A stretch of 64,000 bases of DNA, from assembly GCA_020635725.1 (NCBI GenBank), contig JACJZF010000014.1, forward strand, positions 1-64,000. The letters are read 5' to 3'. Source of the DNA: Flavobacteriales bacterium (GTDB taxonomy: Bacteria; Bacteroidota; Bacteroidia; Flavobacteriales_F; PHOS-HE28). Of the stretch, positions 34,126 through 42,561 are shown piece by piece (the first letter of the stretch is position 1; every line of letters begins with the position of its first letter). The position numbers were made by a program, and so were the translations under genes. A model generated the notes under the pieces. It had not been told where the DNA came from. It searched no databases and was given only the letters and a program-made list of their open reading frames with translations.

Positions 34126-34926
34126 ATGCGCGGCCAGCTGATCCTGTTCTCCTTGCTGCTCCTCGGGGCGGTGCATGCGCAGGAGCCCGCCACCACGCAG
34201 CAGGCCGAGGATGCCGTGCGCCGCGTGGTGCGCCACAGCGGACTGGTGCCCAACTTCATCGTGCGGCCCAACGCCGATGTACGCACCGCCATCGCCTTCG
34301 TGAAGGACCGCCAACGCGTGATCGAGTTCAACCCGGCCTTCATCGCGCTGGTGATGGACAGCACGCGCAGCGACTGGGGCGCCGTGAGCATCCTGGCGCA
34401 CGAGATCGCCCACCACCTGCTGGGCCATACCATCGACCCCGCCGCGGTACGGCCCGGCGATGAGCTGGCCTGCGACCGCTACTCCGGCTTCGTGCTCTTC
34501 GGCATGGGCGCCACCCTGACCGAGAGCCTCGCGGCGATGTCGCTCACCGGCGACCCGCACGGCACACGGCGTCACCCGCCCAAGCATGCGCGGCTCGAGG
34601 CCATCCGCCAGGGCTGGGAGGAGGCGCGGCGCGTGCGCGAGGGACTGCCGCCCGAGCCCGTGCACGACCCCGACGGACTACGCTACGTACTCAGCTTCGT
34701 GGACGATGCCAATACCTATTACGCCGACAGCCTCGGGCGCGTGCTCTGGTTCGATGCCAGCGCGCAGGCCATCGAGTTCGGCGAGATGCGCGATACCGGC
34801 GGCGGCACCTTCGCCGTTCGCTGGATGGATGAGGACTACCTCGTGGATGCCCGCATGGCCATCTGGCGCCGCAGCACGCACGGCATGCCCTTGCAGGTGG
34901 GGAAGTTGGAGAAGTTCGCGCGGTGA
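34126..34926 (+). CDS. Secreted HExxH zinc metalloprotease (M48-like)
   Basis: 266 residues from ATG 34126. A signal peptide ends at AVHAQ (residue 19). The zinc motif HEIAHHLLGH at residues 92-101 is followed by an acidic residue in DELACDRYSGFVL, the expected third ligand, as in small M48-type gluzincins. The C-terminal ~80 residues are a predicted beta-rich domain of unknown role. An earlier in-frame start (34066) lies in the repeat array. Probably a periplasmic protease; substrate unknown. Confidence 0.78.
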   Translation: MRGQLILFSLLLLGAVHAQEPATTQQAEDAVRRVVRHSGLVPNFIVRPNADVRTAIAFVKDRQRVIEFNPAFIALVMDSTRSDWGAVSILAHEIAHHLLGHTIDPAAVRPGDELACDRYSGFVLFGMGATLTESLAAMSLTGDPHGTRRHPPKHARLEAIRQGWEEARRVREGLPPEPVHDPDGLRYVLSFVDDANTYYADSLGRVLWFDASAQAIEFGEMRDTGGGTFAVRWMDEDYLVDARMAIWRRSTHGMPLQVGKLEKFAR

Positions 34927-35012
34927 GGGAGAAGCCGGATGGCTGTTATCGAAAGCAATTATGGCTTGAATTAGCGTTTTCAGCTAATCACGGTATACAA
35001 GCCCATCCGTTC

Positions 35013-35375
35013 TTATTCGATCACTCCACGATCGCCCATCACTCGCCGCACCAGGTCGATGCGGCAGCGCACGCCCAGCAGCTTGAAGACCTTGCCCCGG
35101 ATGCGGTGCACCGTGGGCAATGTGAGTTGCATGCGTACCGCGATATAGGAATACGGCCAGTTAGCGGGGTGGCAGACCAAACGGATCAGTTCCATGTCCC
35201 GTTCGCTCAGGCCATTTGGGGCCGCGAGGGGTGTCGCATGGGGCTGCTCCGGCACCAGTGATTCCAGCAGGAGCTCGCATTCGCGCAGCATGTCGCGGCA
35301 GCGTTTCAGGGCCTGCGCCCTGGCCTGGAGCACGAGCCCTGCGTGCTCCGGAGCCCTCTTCCCGCCCGATTCCAT
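35013..35375 (-). CDS. LuxR/GerE-type HTH protein
   Basis: 120 residues. The C-terminal ~60 residues form a LuxR-type helix-turn-helix (GLSERDMELIRLVCHP then YSYIAVRMQLTLPTVHRIRG). The N-terminal ~55 residues are predicted helical with no receiver domain. It is a small DNA-binding regulator or the output part of a phosphorelay; the target is unknown. It is not linked to the response regulator at 21639. Confidence 0.72.
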   Translation of the reverse strand: MESGGKRAPEHAGLVLQARAQALKRCRDMLRECELLLESLVPEQPHATPLAAPNGLSERDMELIRLVCHPANWPYSYIAVRMQLTLPTVHRIRGKVFKLLGVRCRIDLVRRVMGDRGVIE

Positions 35376-35549
35376 CGACCATCGGTTTGCTGCGCGTTCA
35401 TAGGGTCGTGCGGTCCGGTATCGTCGTGGTGCTGCGTTGCTGACCGATACGGCACGTCCGCCCTATTTCCGCGATTAGCGCGGGAACGCGCCGCTTATTG
35501 TGCGCCTAGGGCGACGGACAACGAACGGCGCGTTCCGTGGCAGTGGCGG

Positions 35550-36179
35550 TCAGAGCGGCTTGGCGGTGGCGGTGTCGCTCCAGGGACCGATGCCGCCGGC
35601 GCTCACCGCGCGGACGCGGAAGCTGTAGTCCTTGTGGCTGGTGAGCCCCGTGGCGGTGTGGAAGTTCTTGCCGGTCATCAGCAGGGCCTTCCAATTCGCC
35701 TCCACCAAGGGGTCGGAGTCGTTGAACTGCACCTCGTAGATGCGGCGGTCCTTCACGCCCTTCCAGCGCAGGCGCAGCTCGCCGGGCAGGGTGGTGATGA
35801 GGGCGCGCAGGTCGCCGGGCGGGGGCGGCACGCCCGAGGGCGAGGGCAGTTTGCGCGTGGTGAAGGCGGCGCTGGCGATCAGCTCCGGGTCGCCGCCGCT
35901 CACGGCCTGCACGTAGCCGGCGAGCTGCTTGATCAGCTCCTTCAGGTCGCGGAGCCGCTGGTTGCGGATCAGCGTGTCCTGCCGACCGCCGTTCTTGGTC
36001 ACGTCGATCTCGGCCGTCTCCAGGTCGTCGCAGGCCTTGGAGATATCGCCCAGGGGCGGTGTGGGGGTGGGGTAGGTGGCGTTGCCGGTCATGGCGGTCA
36101 CATGGCCACGGCCCCGTTCCACCACATCCATCGGTGAGAGTCCATCGAGTCCCAGTTTCACGGTGAATTGCGTCGTCAT
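35550..36179 (-). CDS. Fibronectin type III domain protein
   Basis: 209 residues without a signal peptide. The N-terminal ~120 residues are predicted helical (LKELIKQLAGYVQAVSGGDP). A Pro-rich linker (LPSPSGVPPPPGD) leads to one fibronectin III domain (about 125-205: LRLRWKGVKDRRIYEVQF, TGLTSHKDYSFRVRAVSAGG). Bacteroidota use similar small Fn3 proteins of unknown function. Divergent from the 21-bp repeat array that starts ~140 bases away. Confidence 0.72.
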   Translation of the reverse strand: MTTQFTVKLGLDGLSPMDVVERGRGHVTAMTGNATYPTPTPPLGDISKACDDLETAEIDVTKNGGRQDTLIRNQRLRDLKELIKQLAGYVQAVSGGDPELIASAAFTTRKLPSPSGVPPPPGDLRALITTLPGELRLRWKGVKDRRIYEVQFNDSDPLVEANWKALLMTGKNFHTATGLTSHKDYSFRVRAVSAGGIGPWSDTATAKPL

Positions 36180-36317
36180 CTCGGGTCGGCCGTGAATGTG
36201 ATCGCGGCCTTTGTTCCATCAGCGCGGCGCCGCCCCGTTTATTGGATGCCACCGCTATCAGTGGTGATCACCGTGATCACAAGTGATCATCGGCAGGCTC
36301 AGGGACCCGCCGCGCGC

Positions 36318-36779
36318 GATAGGGTATGGCACGAGGCCTATCGGGTACGCGACAAGGGCGATAGGGTACGCTCCGCGGGCAATCGGGTGCGCCACGTACC
36401 CGATCGGGTTCGCGACGCGCCCGATACACTTCGTCCCGCAGGCTATCGGGTTCGTGAGGCGCGCAATCGGGTATGCGGCAAAGGCAATCGGGTATCTCAC
36501 GCAGGCAATCGGGTACGCGACGCGGTCGATAGGGTGTGCGAGCAGGTGCATCGGCCACCGGTCCAAGGCTATCGGGTACCAGCCGCACCAGATAGGGTTT
36601 GCCGCTCAGGCTATCGGGTATGCGGCACAGGCTTTCGGCCGCGTCGCACAGGCCATCGGGTTCGTGGCATAGGCCATCGGGCACCAGGCGTGGGCGATCA
36701 GGTGCGCAGCATGGGCGATAGGGTAGAAGGCACGGGCAATCGGGCGCGCGAGGAAGGCGATAGGGAAAGGGGAGTGATT
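36318..36779 (+). repeat. 22-unit tandem array of exactly 21 bp
   Basis: 22 consecutive 21-bp units with no insertion or deletion. The consensus is N-AT(C/A)GGGT followed by ~13 variable bases ending mostly in GGC. Several frames are open because the unit contains few stops; the longest + frame reads as G-N-R-V-R-x-x heptads. The conserved core ATCGGGT spans all three codon positions, which argues for a DNA- or RNA-level role rather than a protein. No Rep gene lies nearby. The rest of the ~840-base gap (36180-37015) shows only a weak CAGCGAT/ATCGCTG hairpin near 36903-36937. Confidence 0.95.
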
Positions 36780-37015
36780 TAGGGCGCTGATACTCTGCGC
36801 AGGCTCATACCACCGATCGGAGATCAGCGGGAGTAGGAGGACGGTTAGGGCATTTATTCTGCAGAGGTTCACTCGTTCGCGCGCGTACCTTACTAATAGG
36901 GGTCAGCGATACACGACCAGCGCGAAAGATCGCTGGGTCACTGAAGCGGTACGGGTCTCCCCCACTTATTTCCGGCCTACGTGTCCGTAGTATCTGGGAA
37001 ATAGAACAGATCGCT

Positions 37016-37150
37016 ATGGCCAAACGAAAGAAGAAGGACCTGCCCGAATGCATCAAGAGGATCATGCCGACAATCGACTTGTTGGGTTCTCTGATGAAGT
37101 TGCTATGGCTGCTCGCCCAACTACTCATGAACTGGCCCTTCCATGGTTAA
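37016..37150 (+). CDS. Possible small membrane peptide (44 aa)
   Basis: The frame encodes 44 residues with a Lys/Arg-rich start (MAKRKKKD) and one hydrophobic helix (LLGSLMKLLWLLAQLL). The layout is that of small single-span peptides, including some type I toxins, but also arises by chance. It ends 69 bases before the restriction-modification gene. An imperfect inverted repeat CCATGGTT/AACCATTGG overlaps its stop. No recognised homologue and no convincing promoter. Confidence 0.3.
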   Translation: MAKRKKKDLPECIKRIMPTIDLLGSLMKLLWLLAQLLMNWPFHG

Positions 37151-37171
37151 TAAACCATTGGTGATACTACG

Positions 37172-37183
37172 TGCAACGTTGCA
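37172..37183. promoter_or_regulatory. Perfect 12-bp palindrome upstream of the R-M gene
   Basis: TGCAACGTTGCA lies 36 bases before ATG 37220, a plausible operator for expression control of the restriction-modification gene. It is followed at once by ATCGGGT (37183-37189), the core of the 21-bp array. Confidence 0.4.
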
Positions 37184-37205
37184 TCGGGTAAATGGAGCGG
37201 TCAAC

Positions 37206-37213
37206 TTTCTTTG
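37206..37213 (+). promoter_or_regulatory. -7-like box of the R-M gene
   Basis: TTTCTTTG, 6 bases before ATG 37220; supports that start over the TTG codons at 37211 and 37214. Confidence 0.4.
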
Positions 37214-37219
37214 TTGGGC

Positions 37220-40200
37220 ATGCCCCACCCCCTGATCGACAAATACCACAACGACCTGCACCGCGCCCTCCAGCACGGCAAGAGCAGCAACGAGCAGAGC
37301 GTGCGGAACTACTTCTGGCAGTTGCTGAACGAGTACGCGCGCAAGCAGAACTACGAGGTGGTGCCCGAGGTGAGCATCATGGGCACCCACGGGGTGAAGG
37401 TGCGGCCCGACGGCGCCCTGAAGAACAGCTGGGGGCTTGACCTGGGCTATTGGGAGAGCAAGGACACCAAGGACGACCTGGAGGAGGAGGTGGACAAGAA
37501 GCAGAAGAAGGGCTACCCGCTGACCAACGCGCTCTTCGAGGACACCCAGACCGCTGTGCTCTTCCAGTATAGCGAGGAGGTGATGCGCGTGGACATGAAG
37601 GAGAGCGAGAAGCTGCACAAGCTCTTGCTGCAGTGGCTGGCTTTCAAGAACGCCACGGTGGTGGAGTTCGAGAAGGCGCTGGACAACTTCAGGGCCGACA
37701 TCCCCAAGCTTCTGGAGCGCCTGCAGCTGGAACTGGAGCAGGCCGCCGGGAAGAACAAGGACTTCATCCTCGCCCGCGACGCCTTCCTGGAGCTATGCCG
37801 CCACGAGATCAACCCGGAGGTGACCGAGGCCGATGTGCGCGAGATGCTCATCCAGCACCTGCTCACCGCCGAGCTCTTCCAGAAGATCTTCGATGAGCCC
37901 GACTTCCACCGGGAGAACAACATCGCCCGCGAGCTGGAGAAGCTGCTGGGCACGGTGTTCAACACCGAGCGGCGCAAGAACCTGCTGGCCAGCATCGAGC
38001 ATTATTACGAGGCCATCAACGCCACGGCCGCCGGCATCACTGACCACCACGAGAAGCAGAAGTTCCTCAAAGTGCTCTACGAGAACTTCTACAAGGCATA
38101 CAACCCCAAGGCCGCCGACCGCCTGGGCGTGGTGTACACGCCCAACGAGATCGTTCGCTTCATGGTGCGCAGCACCGACCAGCTGCTGCACCAGCACTTC
38201 GGCAAGAGCCTGAGCGATGAGCATGTGGAGATCCTGGACCCCGCCACCGGCACGGGCACCTTCATCTGCGACATCATCGACCATATACCGCCGCACAAGC
38301 TGGCGAAGAAGTACCTGGACGAGATCCACGCGAACGAGGTGGCCATACTGCCCTATTACGTGGCCAACCTCAACATCGAGTTCACCTTCAAGCAGAAGAT
38401 GGGGTACTACAAGCAGTTCCCCAACCTCTGCTTCGTGGATACGCTGGACAATACCGCGGGCCTGGGCGCGGGCGTGCAGCACGACATCTTCGGCATCAGC
38501 AGCGAGAACGCCACGCGCATACGGCGGCAGAACGAGCGCAGGATCAGCGTGGTGATCGGCAACCCGCCCTACAACGCCAAGCAGGAGAACTACAACTACC
38601 AGAACAGCAACAGGGCGTACAAGGTCATCGACAAGCGGGTCAAGGATACCTACGTCAAGCACGGCACAGCGCAGAACCAGATCGTGGTGTACGATATGTA
38701 CACGCGCTTCTACCGTTGGGCCATGGACCGCGTGGATAAGAACGGAATCATCGCCTTCATCACCAACCGCAGCTTCATCGACAGCCGTGCTTTCGACGGC
38801 TTCCGCAAGTGCGTGCAGGATGAGTTCGCCTACGCGTACATCATCGACACGCATAGCGACGTGCGCACCAACCCGAAGATCGCGGGCACCAGCCACAATG
38901 TCTTCGGCATACAGACCGGTGTAGCCGTGATGCTCCTGGTGCGCAAAGAGCAGCAGAGCGGAGCTTGCAGAATCCAATACACGGAACTGAGCGACGAGAT
39001 GCGGAAGGAGGAAAAATGGGAATGGTTCAGGGTCACTGAATCTCTTGGCTCAATTCCATTCAAGGATGTTGAGCCTGATACGAAGAACAACTGGATTACC
39101 CATGCTGAGAATGACTTCGATGCCCTTCTGCCTTTAGTGGACAAGAGTACAAAGGCTGGTGACCATGAAAGGGCACTATTCCGATTGTTCACCAGAGGAA
39201 TTGAAACTACTCGTGACGAATGGGTCTATGACCTCAACGAGAAATCACTTCACGCCAAAGCCAAGTACCTGACTTCAACCTATGCCTCGAGTTTGAAAGC
39301 GAAGAGCATGGATACCGCCATCAAGTGGAGCTCATCTCTAGCGGCGGACTTTAAGGCTGGAAAGCAAATTCCGTATGACGCGAGGCTCGTTGTACGTGAC
39401 CTGTATCGTCCTTTCACCAAGGTCTTTCACTACGTATCAAAGCCTTTAAACCATCGACTGACGGAGAATCACTATGAGATGTTCGGCCCGTCCCTTATCG
39501 GAGAGAATCGCGTACTCCTCATCACCGATATAGGTTCTGGGAAGCCATTCATGCTGGGGGCTTCGGACTGCCCAGCCGACTTGCACTTTGTCGGTGCTGG
39601 CGCACAGACCCAATGCCTTTCATATTGGACCTATGACGTCGGAACGCGAAAAGACAACCTCACGGACTGGGGCCTAGCGCAGTTCACCACGCATTACGGC
39701 GACACCAAGATCACGAAGGAGGATGTGTTCCACTACGTGTACGCCGTGCTGCACGATCCGGCCTACCGCGAGAAGTACAAGCTGAACCTGAAGCGCGAGT
39801 TCCCGCGCATACCCTTCTACAAAGACTTCTGGCAGTGGAGCAAATGGGGCAAGGAGCTCATGGACCTGCACATCGGCTACGAGACCGTGGAGCCCTACAA
39901 ACTGGAGCTCGTGACCAGCGCCACCAAGGCCGAGCAGAGGAAACAGAAGAAGCTGATCGAGGATGAGGCCCAGGAGCCGCAAGCCCTCTACGCCCGCCAG
40001 CCCAAGGTGAAAGTGAAGCTGAAGGCGGACAAGGAGGCGGGCATCATCTATCTGGATGAGCTTACGTTATTGAAGGGAATCCCCAAGGAAGCCTGGGACT
40101 ACAAGCTGGGCAACCGCAGCGCCCTGGAATGGGTGCTGGACCAGTACAAGGAGAAGACCCCCAAGGACCCCACCATCCGCGAGAAGTTCAATACCTACCG

Positions 40201-40306
40201 CTTCGCGGACCATAAGGAGAAGGTGATAGACCTACTGAAGAGGGTGTGTACGGTGAGCGTGAGGACGCAAGAGGTGGTGCGAGGGATGAAGAAGGCGGAA
40301 CGCTAG
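37220..40306 (+). CDS. Single-chain restriction nuclease-DNA methyltransferase (type IIG-like)
   Basis: 1028 residues. Residues ~45-85 carry a PD-(D/E)xK-like nuclease motif (PDG at 63-65, Asp74, Glu79-Ser-Lys81). A helical region follows. The N6-adenine methyltransferase core has the SAM motif LDPATGTGTFICDII and catalytic NPPY in VIGNPPYNAKQ. The region ~590-805 should hold target recognition and is visibly less GC-rich than both flanks. There is no helicase, so it is shorter than type ISP enzymes. It would cut and methylate the same target. No separate specificity subunit or regulator is adjacent. Confidence 0.85.
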   Translation: MPHPLIDKYHNDLHRALQHGKSSNEQSVRNYFWQLLNEYARKQNYEVVPEVSIMGTHGVKVRPDGALKNSWGLDLGYWESKDTKDDLEEEVDKKQKKGYPLTNALFEDTQTAVLFQYSEEVMRVDMKESEKLHKLLLQWLAFKNATVVEFEKALDNFRADIPKLLERLQLELEQAAGKNKDFILARDAFLELCRHEINPEVTEADVREMLIQHLLTAELFQKIFDEPDFHRENNIARELEKLLGTVFNTERRKNLLASIEHYYEAINATAAGITDHHEKQKFLKVLYENFYKAYNPKAADRLGVVYTPNEIVRFMVRSTDQLLHQHFGKSLSDEHVEILDPATGTGTFICDIIDHIPPHKLAKKYLDEIHANEVAILPYYVANLNIEFTFKQKMGYYKQFPNLCFVDTLDNTAGLGAGVQHDIFGISSENATRIRRQNERRISVVIGNPPYNAKQENYNYQNSNRAYKVIDKRVKDTYVKHGTAQNQIVVYDMYTRFYRWAMDRVDKNGIIAFITNRSFIDSRAFDGFRKCVQDEFAYAYIIDTHSDVRTNPKIAGTSHNVFGIQTGVAVMLLVRKEQQSGACRIQYTELSDEMRKEEKWEWFRVTESLGSIPFKDVEPDTKNNWITHAENDFDALLPLVDKSTKAGDHERALFRLFTRGIETTRDEWVYDLNEKSLHAKAKYLTSTYASSLKAKSMDTAIKWSSSLAADFKAGKQIPYDARLVVRDLYRPFTKVFHYVSKPLNHRLTENHYEMFGPSLIGENRVLLITDIGSGKPFMLGASDCPADLHFVGAGAQTQCLSYWTYDVGTRKDNLTDWGLAQFTTHYGDTKITKEDVFHYVYAVLHDPAYREKYKLNLKREFPRIPFYKDFWQWSKWGKELMDLHIGYETVEPYKLELVTSATKAEQRKQKKLIEDEAQEPQALYARQPKVKVKLKADKEAGIIYLDELTLLKGIPKEAWDYKLGNRSALEWVLDQYKEKTPKDPTIREKFNTYRFADHKEKVIDLLKRVCTVSVRTQEVVRGMKKAER

Positions 40307-40313
40307 ATGAACG

Positions 40314-40862
40314 ATGCAAGCAGATAGGCGCACACTGCTGTGGGTCTTCGCCATCAACGCAGGCTTCTTCGTGGCCGAGAGCCTGGCGGGCTGGCTGGCA
40401 CGTAGCATGGGCCTGGTAGCCGATGGGCTGGATATGCTGGCCGATGCCTTTGTGTACGGGCTCGCGCTGGCCGCGATCGGCAAGGCAGCAGGTCACAAGC
40501 GCCGTGTGGCGCACATCAGCGGCTACATCCAGCTAGGGCTGGCCGTCCTGGGCTTCGGCGAAGTGCTGCGCCGCGCCATCAGCGGGGAAGCCATGCCAGA
40601 ACCGTGGACCATGGTGGTGGTATCGCTCTTCGCGCTGGCGGGCAACCTGGCCTGTCTGTACCTGCTGCGCAAGGCGAAGAACGGCGAGGCGCACATGCAG
40701 GCCTCGTGGATCTTCACCACCACCGATGCGCAGGTGAACGTGGGCGTTATGGTGGCCGCAGGCCTTGTGGCCTTCACCGGGTCCCGTTGGCCCGATCTGC
40801 TCATCGGCACGCTGGTCTTCGGCCTGGTGCTGCGCGGTGCGTGGCGGATCCTGAAGCTGTGA
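40314..40862 (+). CDS. Short cation diffusion facilitator-like membrane protein
   Basis: 182 residues with five to six membrane segments. The motif GLVADGLDMLADAFVYGLAL in TM2 matches the metal-binding HxxxD-type helix of CDF transporters (here Asp-x-x-x-Asp). TM5 has FTTTDAQVNVGVMVAAGLV. The usual cytoplasmic C-terminal domain is missing, so it is a transmembrane-only CDF relative. It starts 7 bases after the restriction gene and may be co-transcribed, though no functional link is evident. Confidence 0.75.
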   Translation: MQADRRTLLWVFAINAGFFVAESLAGWLARSMGLVADGLDMLADAFVYGLALAAIGKAAGHKRRVAHISGYIQLGLAVLGFGEVLRRAISGEAMPEPWTMVVVSLFALAGNLACLYLLRKAKNGEAHMQASWIFTTTDAQVNVGVMVAAGLVAFTGSRWPDLLIGTLVFGLVLRGAWRILKL

Positions 40863-40956
40863 GCATCACGATTGGCCTTCGCTGGAAGTATGGACCTCCG
40901 CACGGTCGCCTCCCGAACATGCGCAGTGGTCCGCCACCGGATGGCGGAGACTTGTT

Positions 40957-41958
40957 CTACGCGCTGAACCTCAGCGCGGCCCTCACGCCGGCGGGCAGCA
41001 CGGGTATGCGGCGGCGCTCGAAGAGGAAGCTGCTGAGGTCGGCGATCTCCTGGAAGATGTGGTGGCTGCCGAGGGCGCCGGCGAGGTATTGCTTGCCGGT
41101 GCTGCCGCCGGTGCCCACGCGCAGGCCGATGGTGCGGTGCACCATGCTCATGTGGCGGTAGCGCCAGGTGGCCATGGCCTCGTCGATGTCGAGCAGGCGC
41201 TCCAGCAGGCGGAAGGGCATCTGCAGCACGGGCTCGTCGCGGTAGAGCATGATGAAGACGGCGCTGCGCGCGGCGGCGGGGCTGAGGCGGCGTCCCTCGC
41301 CGGTCTCGAAGAGCTTCTCCCACAGCGCAAGGTTGCCCTCCTCGCCCTTCACGAGCGATGCGGCGTAGGTCTGCTTGAGGTCGCGCCAGAACTCCTGTCC
41401 GCCCTCGGGCCAGAATTGGCCGGTGAGGTAGGGCATGCGGCCCAGCCAGCCGTTGATCTGGTCGAATAGCGTGGGCTGGCCCTCGAGCGCCTCGATCTCG
41501 GCCTTGTGCTCGGGCTTGAGCTGGCTGGTGTAGTACTGCTTGCCGAAGCGCTGCTCCATGCGCAGGCCGAGCTTGGCCTCGGCGATCTTGAACTGCATGC
41601 TCTGGAAGCCGCTCGCCGGGCGCAGCATGTCGCGGAAGTCGAGGAAGTCGAGCGGCGTCATCGTCTCCAGGATGTCGATCTTGTGCACGAGCACCTGCAG
41701 GATGGTGTGCACTCGGCCCAGGCGGTGCACGGCGATGCTGAGCTCGCCGGCGTTGTCGTCGATGTGGTCGTCGGCGAAGAGCTCCATGACACTGCCCACC
41801 TCGTGCAGGATCTGCTTGAACCAGAGCTCGTAGCTCTGGTGGATGATGATGAAGAGCATCTCATCGTGCGCGGGGCTGCCGAGCTTGACGCTCTCGGGTT
41901 CCTGCGCGCCGAGGATCTTGTCGAGCTGGAGGTAGTCGGGGTAGTAGACGTTGGACAT
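40957..41958 (-). CDS. kynA: Tryptophan 2,3-dioxygenase
   Basis: 333 residues. Haem dioxygenase that opens the indole ring of tryptophan to N-formylkynurenine. Family text: YYPDYLQLDKILGAQ, HDEMLFIIIHQSYELWFKQI, FLDFRDMLRPASGFQSMQF and the distal HRTIGLRVGTGGSTGKQYL with the haem-ligand region WRYRHMSMVHR. No other kynurenine-pathway gene is in the window. A -7-like box (TACATTCG) lies 30 bases upstream. Confidence 0.96.
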   Translation of the reverse strand: MSNVYYPDYLQLDKILGAQEPESVKLGSPAHDEMLFIIIHQSYELWFKQILHEVGSVMELFADDHIDDNAGELSIAVHRLGRVHTILQVLVHKIDILETMTPLDFLDFRDMLRPASGFQSMQFKIAEAKLGLRMEQRFGKQYYTSQLKPEHKAEIEALEGQPTLFDQINGWLGRMPYLTGQFWPEGGQEFWRDLKQTYAASLVKGEEGNLALWEKLFETGEGRRLSPAAARSAVFIMLYRDEPVLQMPFRLLERLLDIDEAMATWRYRHMSMVHRTIGLRVGTGGSTGKQYLAGALGSHHIFQEIADLSSFLFERRRIPVLPAGVRAALRFSA

Positions 41959-41988
41959 CGCTGGTGCCGCGTGGTGTGCGGTTGGTGG

Positions 41989-41996
41989 CGAATGTA
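41989..41996 (-). promoter_or_regulatory. -7-like box of kynA
   Basis: TACATTCG on the - strand, leaving a 30-base leader to the ATG at 41958. Confidence 0.4.
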
Positions 41997-42079
41997 GCCG
42001 TGAGGGAGGTGGTGGGGCTGAGGTTGGTCAGGAGCGGGCGATACGGACAATACATCGGGGCTTTCGAGAAATGCCTTTG

Positions 42080-42214
42080 CCACCTTTTGCTTCGCCAAAA
42101 GGTGGCGCCAAAAGGCGACCACGATCCAAGCCGCGGTCCGTCTCGCACGGGCACGCAGCACAGGGCCCCCTGAGACGGGCGCGGCCGCGCGGATCGTGGA
42201 CGCCCACGCACGTG
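42080..42214 (+). repeat. Structured dispersed element R1, copy 2
   Basis: First hairpin CCACCTTTTG/CAAAAGGTGG (42080-42089 with 42096-42105, 6-base loop). Main hairpin CCACGATCC (42119-42127) with GGATCGTGG, plus nested GCCGCG/CGCGGC and CGTCTC/GAGACG. Over 42119-42207 it is nearly identical to copy 1. Confidence 0.75.
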
Positions 42215-42370
42215 ATAGTTGAGATGTCGAGCAGTCGCTGGTAGCGTTTCTTCATCAACTATCCGAGCCGACGACAAGCTCACATTCAGCATCAGTTTGT
42301 CCTCGGCGTGACGGCTTCAGGTGCTTGCTTTCAATGATGTCGCGCCAATCGCTCAGATAAAGGGTGCGGC

Positions 42371-42493
42371 AGGTGTCCACGGCCAGCGCGGCCCGGCCCG
42401 AGCCGATAGTGCATGGGCTTGTGCGGCGAGGGCCAAGGGCTTTGGCCGTGGTTGATCTTTGGCTCCACCTTTCCATCAAGGGAAAGGTGGAAG
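42371..42493 (-). repeat. Structured dispersed element R1, copy 3 (inverted, diverged)
   Basis: Read on the - strand: first hairpin CCACCTTTCC/GGAAAGGTGG (10-bp stem, 6-base loop, 42465-42490), then GCCAAAGATCAACCACG, then a main hairpin with outer arms CCACGGCCA/TGGCCGTGG. Both stems differ in sequence from copy 2 but remain fully paired. With copy 2 it fills the 603-base gap between kynA and the next gene. Confidence 0.65.
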
Positions 42494-42550
42494 CGAAACT
42501 CAGGGCCGAGTCAACGCATTCTGAGAAACGGCCACGGCATCGCACGAGGC

Positions 42551-42558
42551 TAACTTTG
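42551..42558 (+). promoter_or_regulatory. -7 box abutting the gene at 42562
   Basis: TAACTTTG, a full match to TAnnTTTG, 3 bases before ATG 42562. Confidence 0.6.
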
Positions 42559-42561
42559 GTC

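Noticed and set aside
36318..36779. Iterons of a plasmid or phage replication origin
   Set aside because: The unit length fits, but no Rep or partition gene is adjacent, the units are far more diverged than typical iterons, and the surroundings are ordinary chromosomal genes.
36318..36779. CRISPR array
   Set aside because: The repeats are contiguous 21-bp units with no unique 30-bp-class spacers, and no cas genes are present.
36246..36782. Long open frame of G-x-R-V-R heptads over the 21-bp array
   Set aside because: The array unit has few stops in most frames, so several long frames arise automatically. The conserved core covers all codon positions, and substitutions are not biased to third positions.
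36805..37128. 107-residue - strand frame opposite the small peptide gene
   Set aside because: No recognised family, no promoter box and poor composition; the + strand frame at 37016 is only slightly more plausible.
42440..42493. Terminator hairpin (10-bp stem)
   Set aside because: There is no T run on either strand and the same hairpin occurs in R1 copy 2 with paired changes, so it is counted as part of the element.
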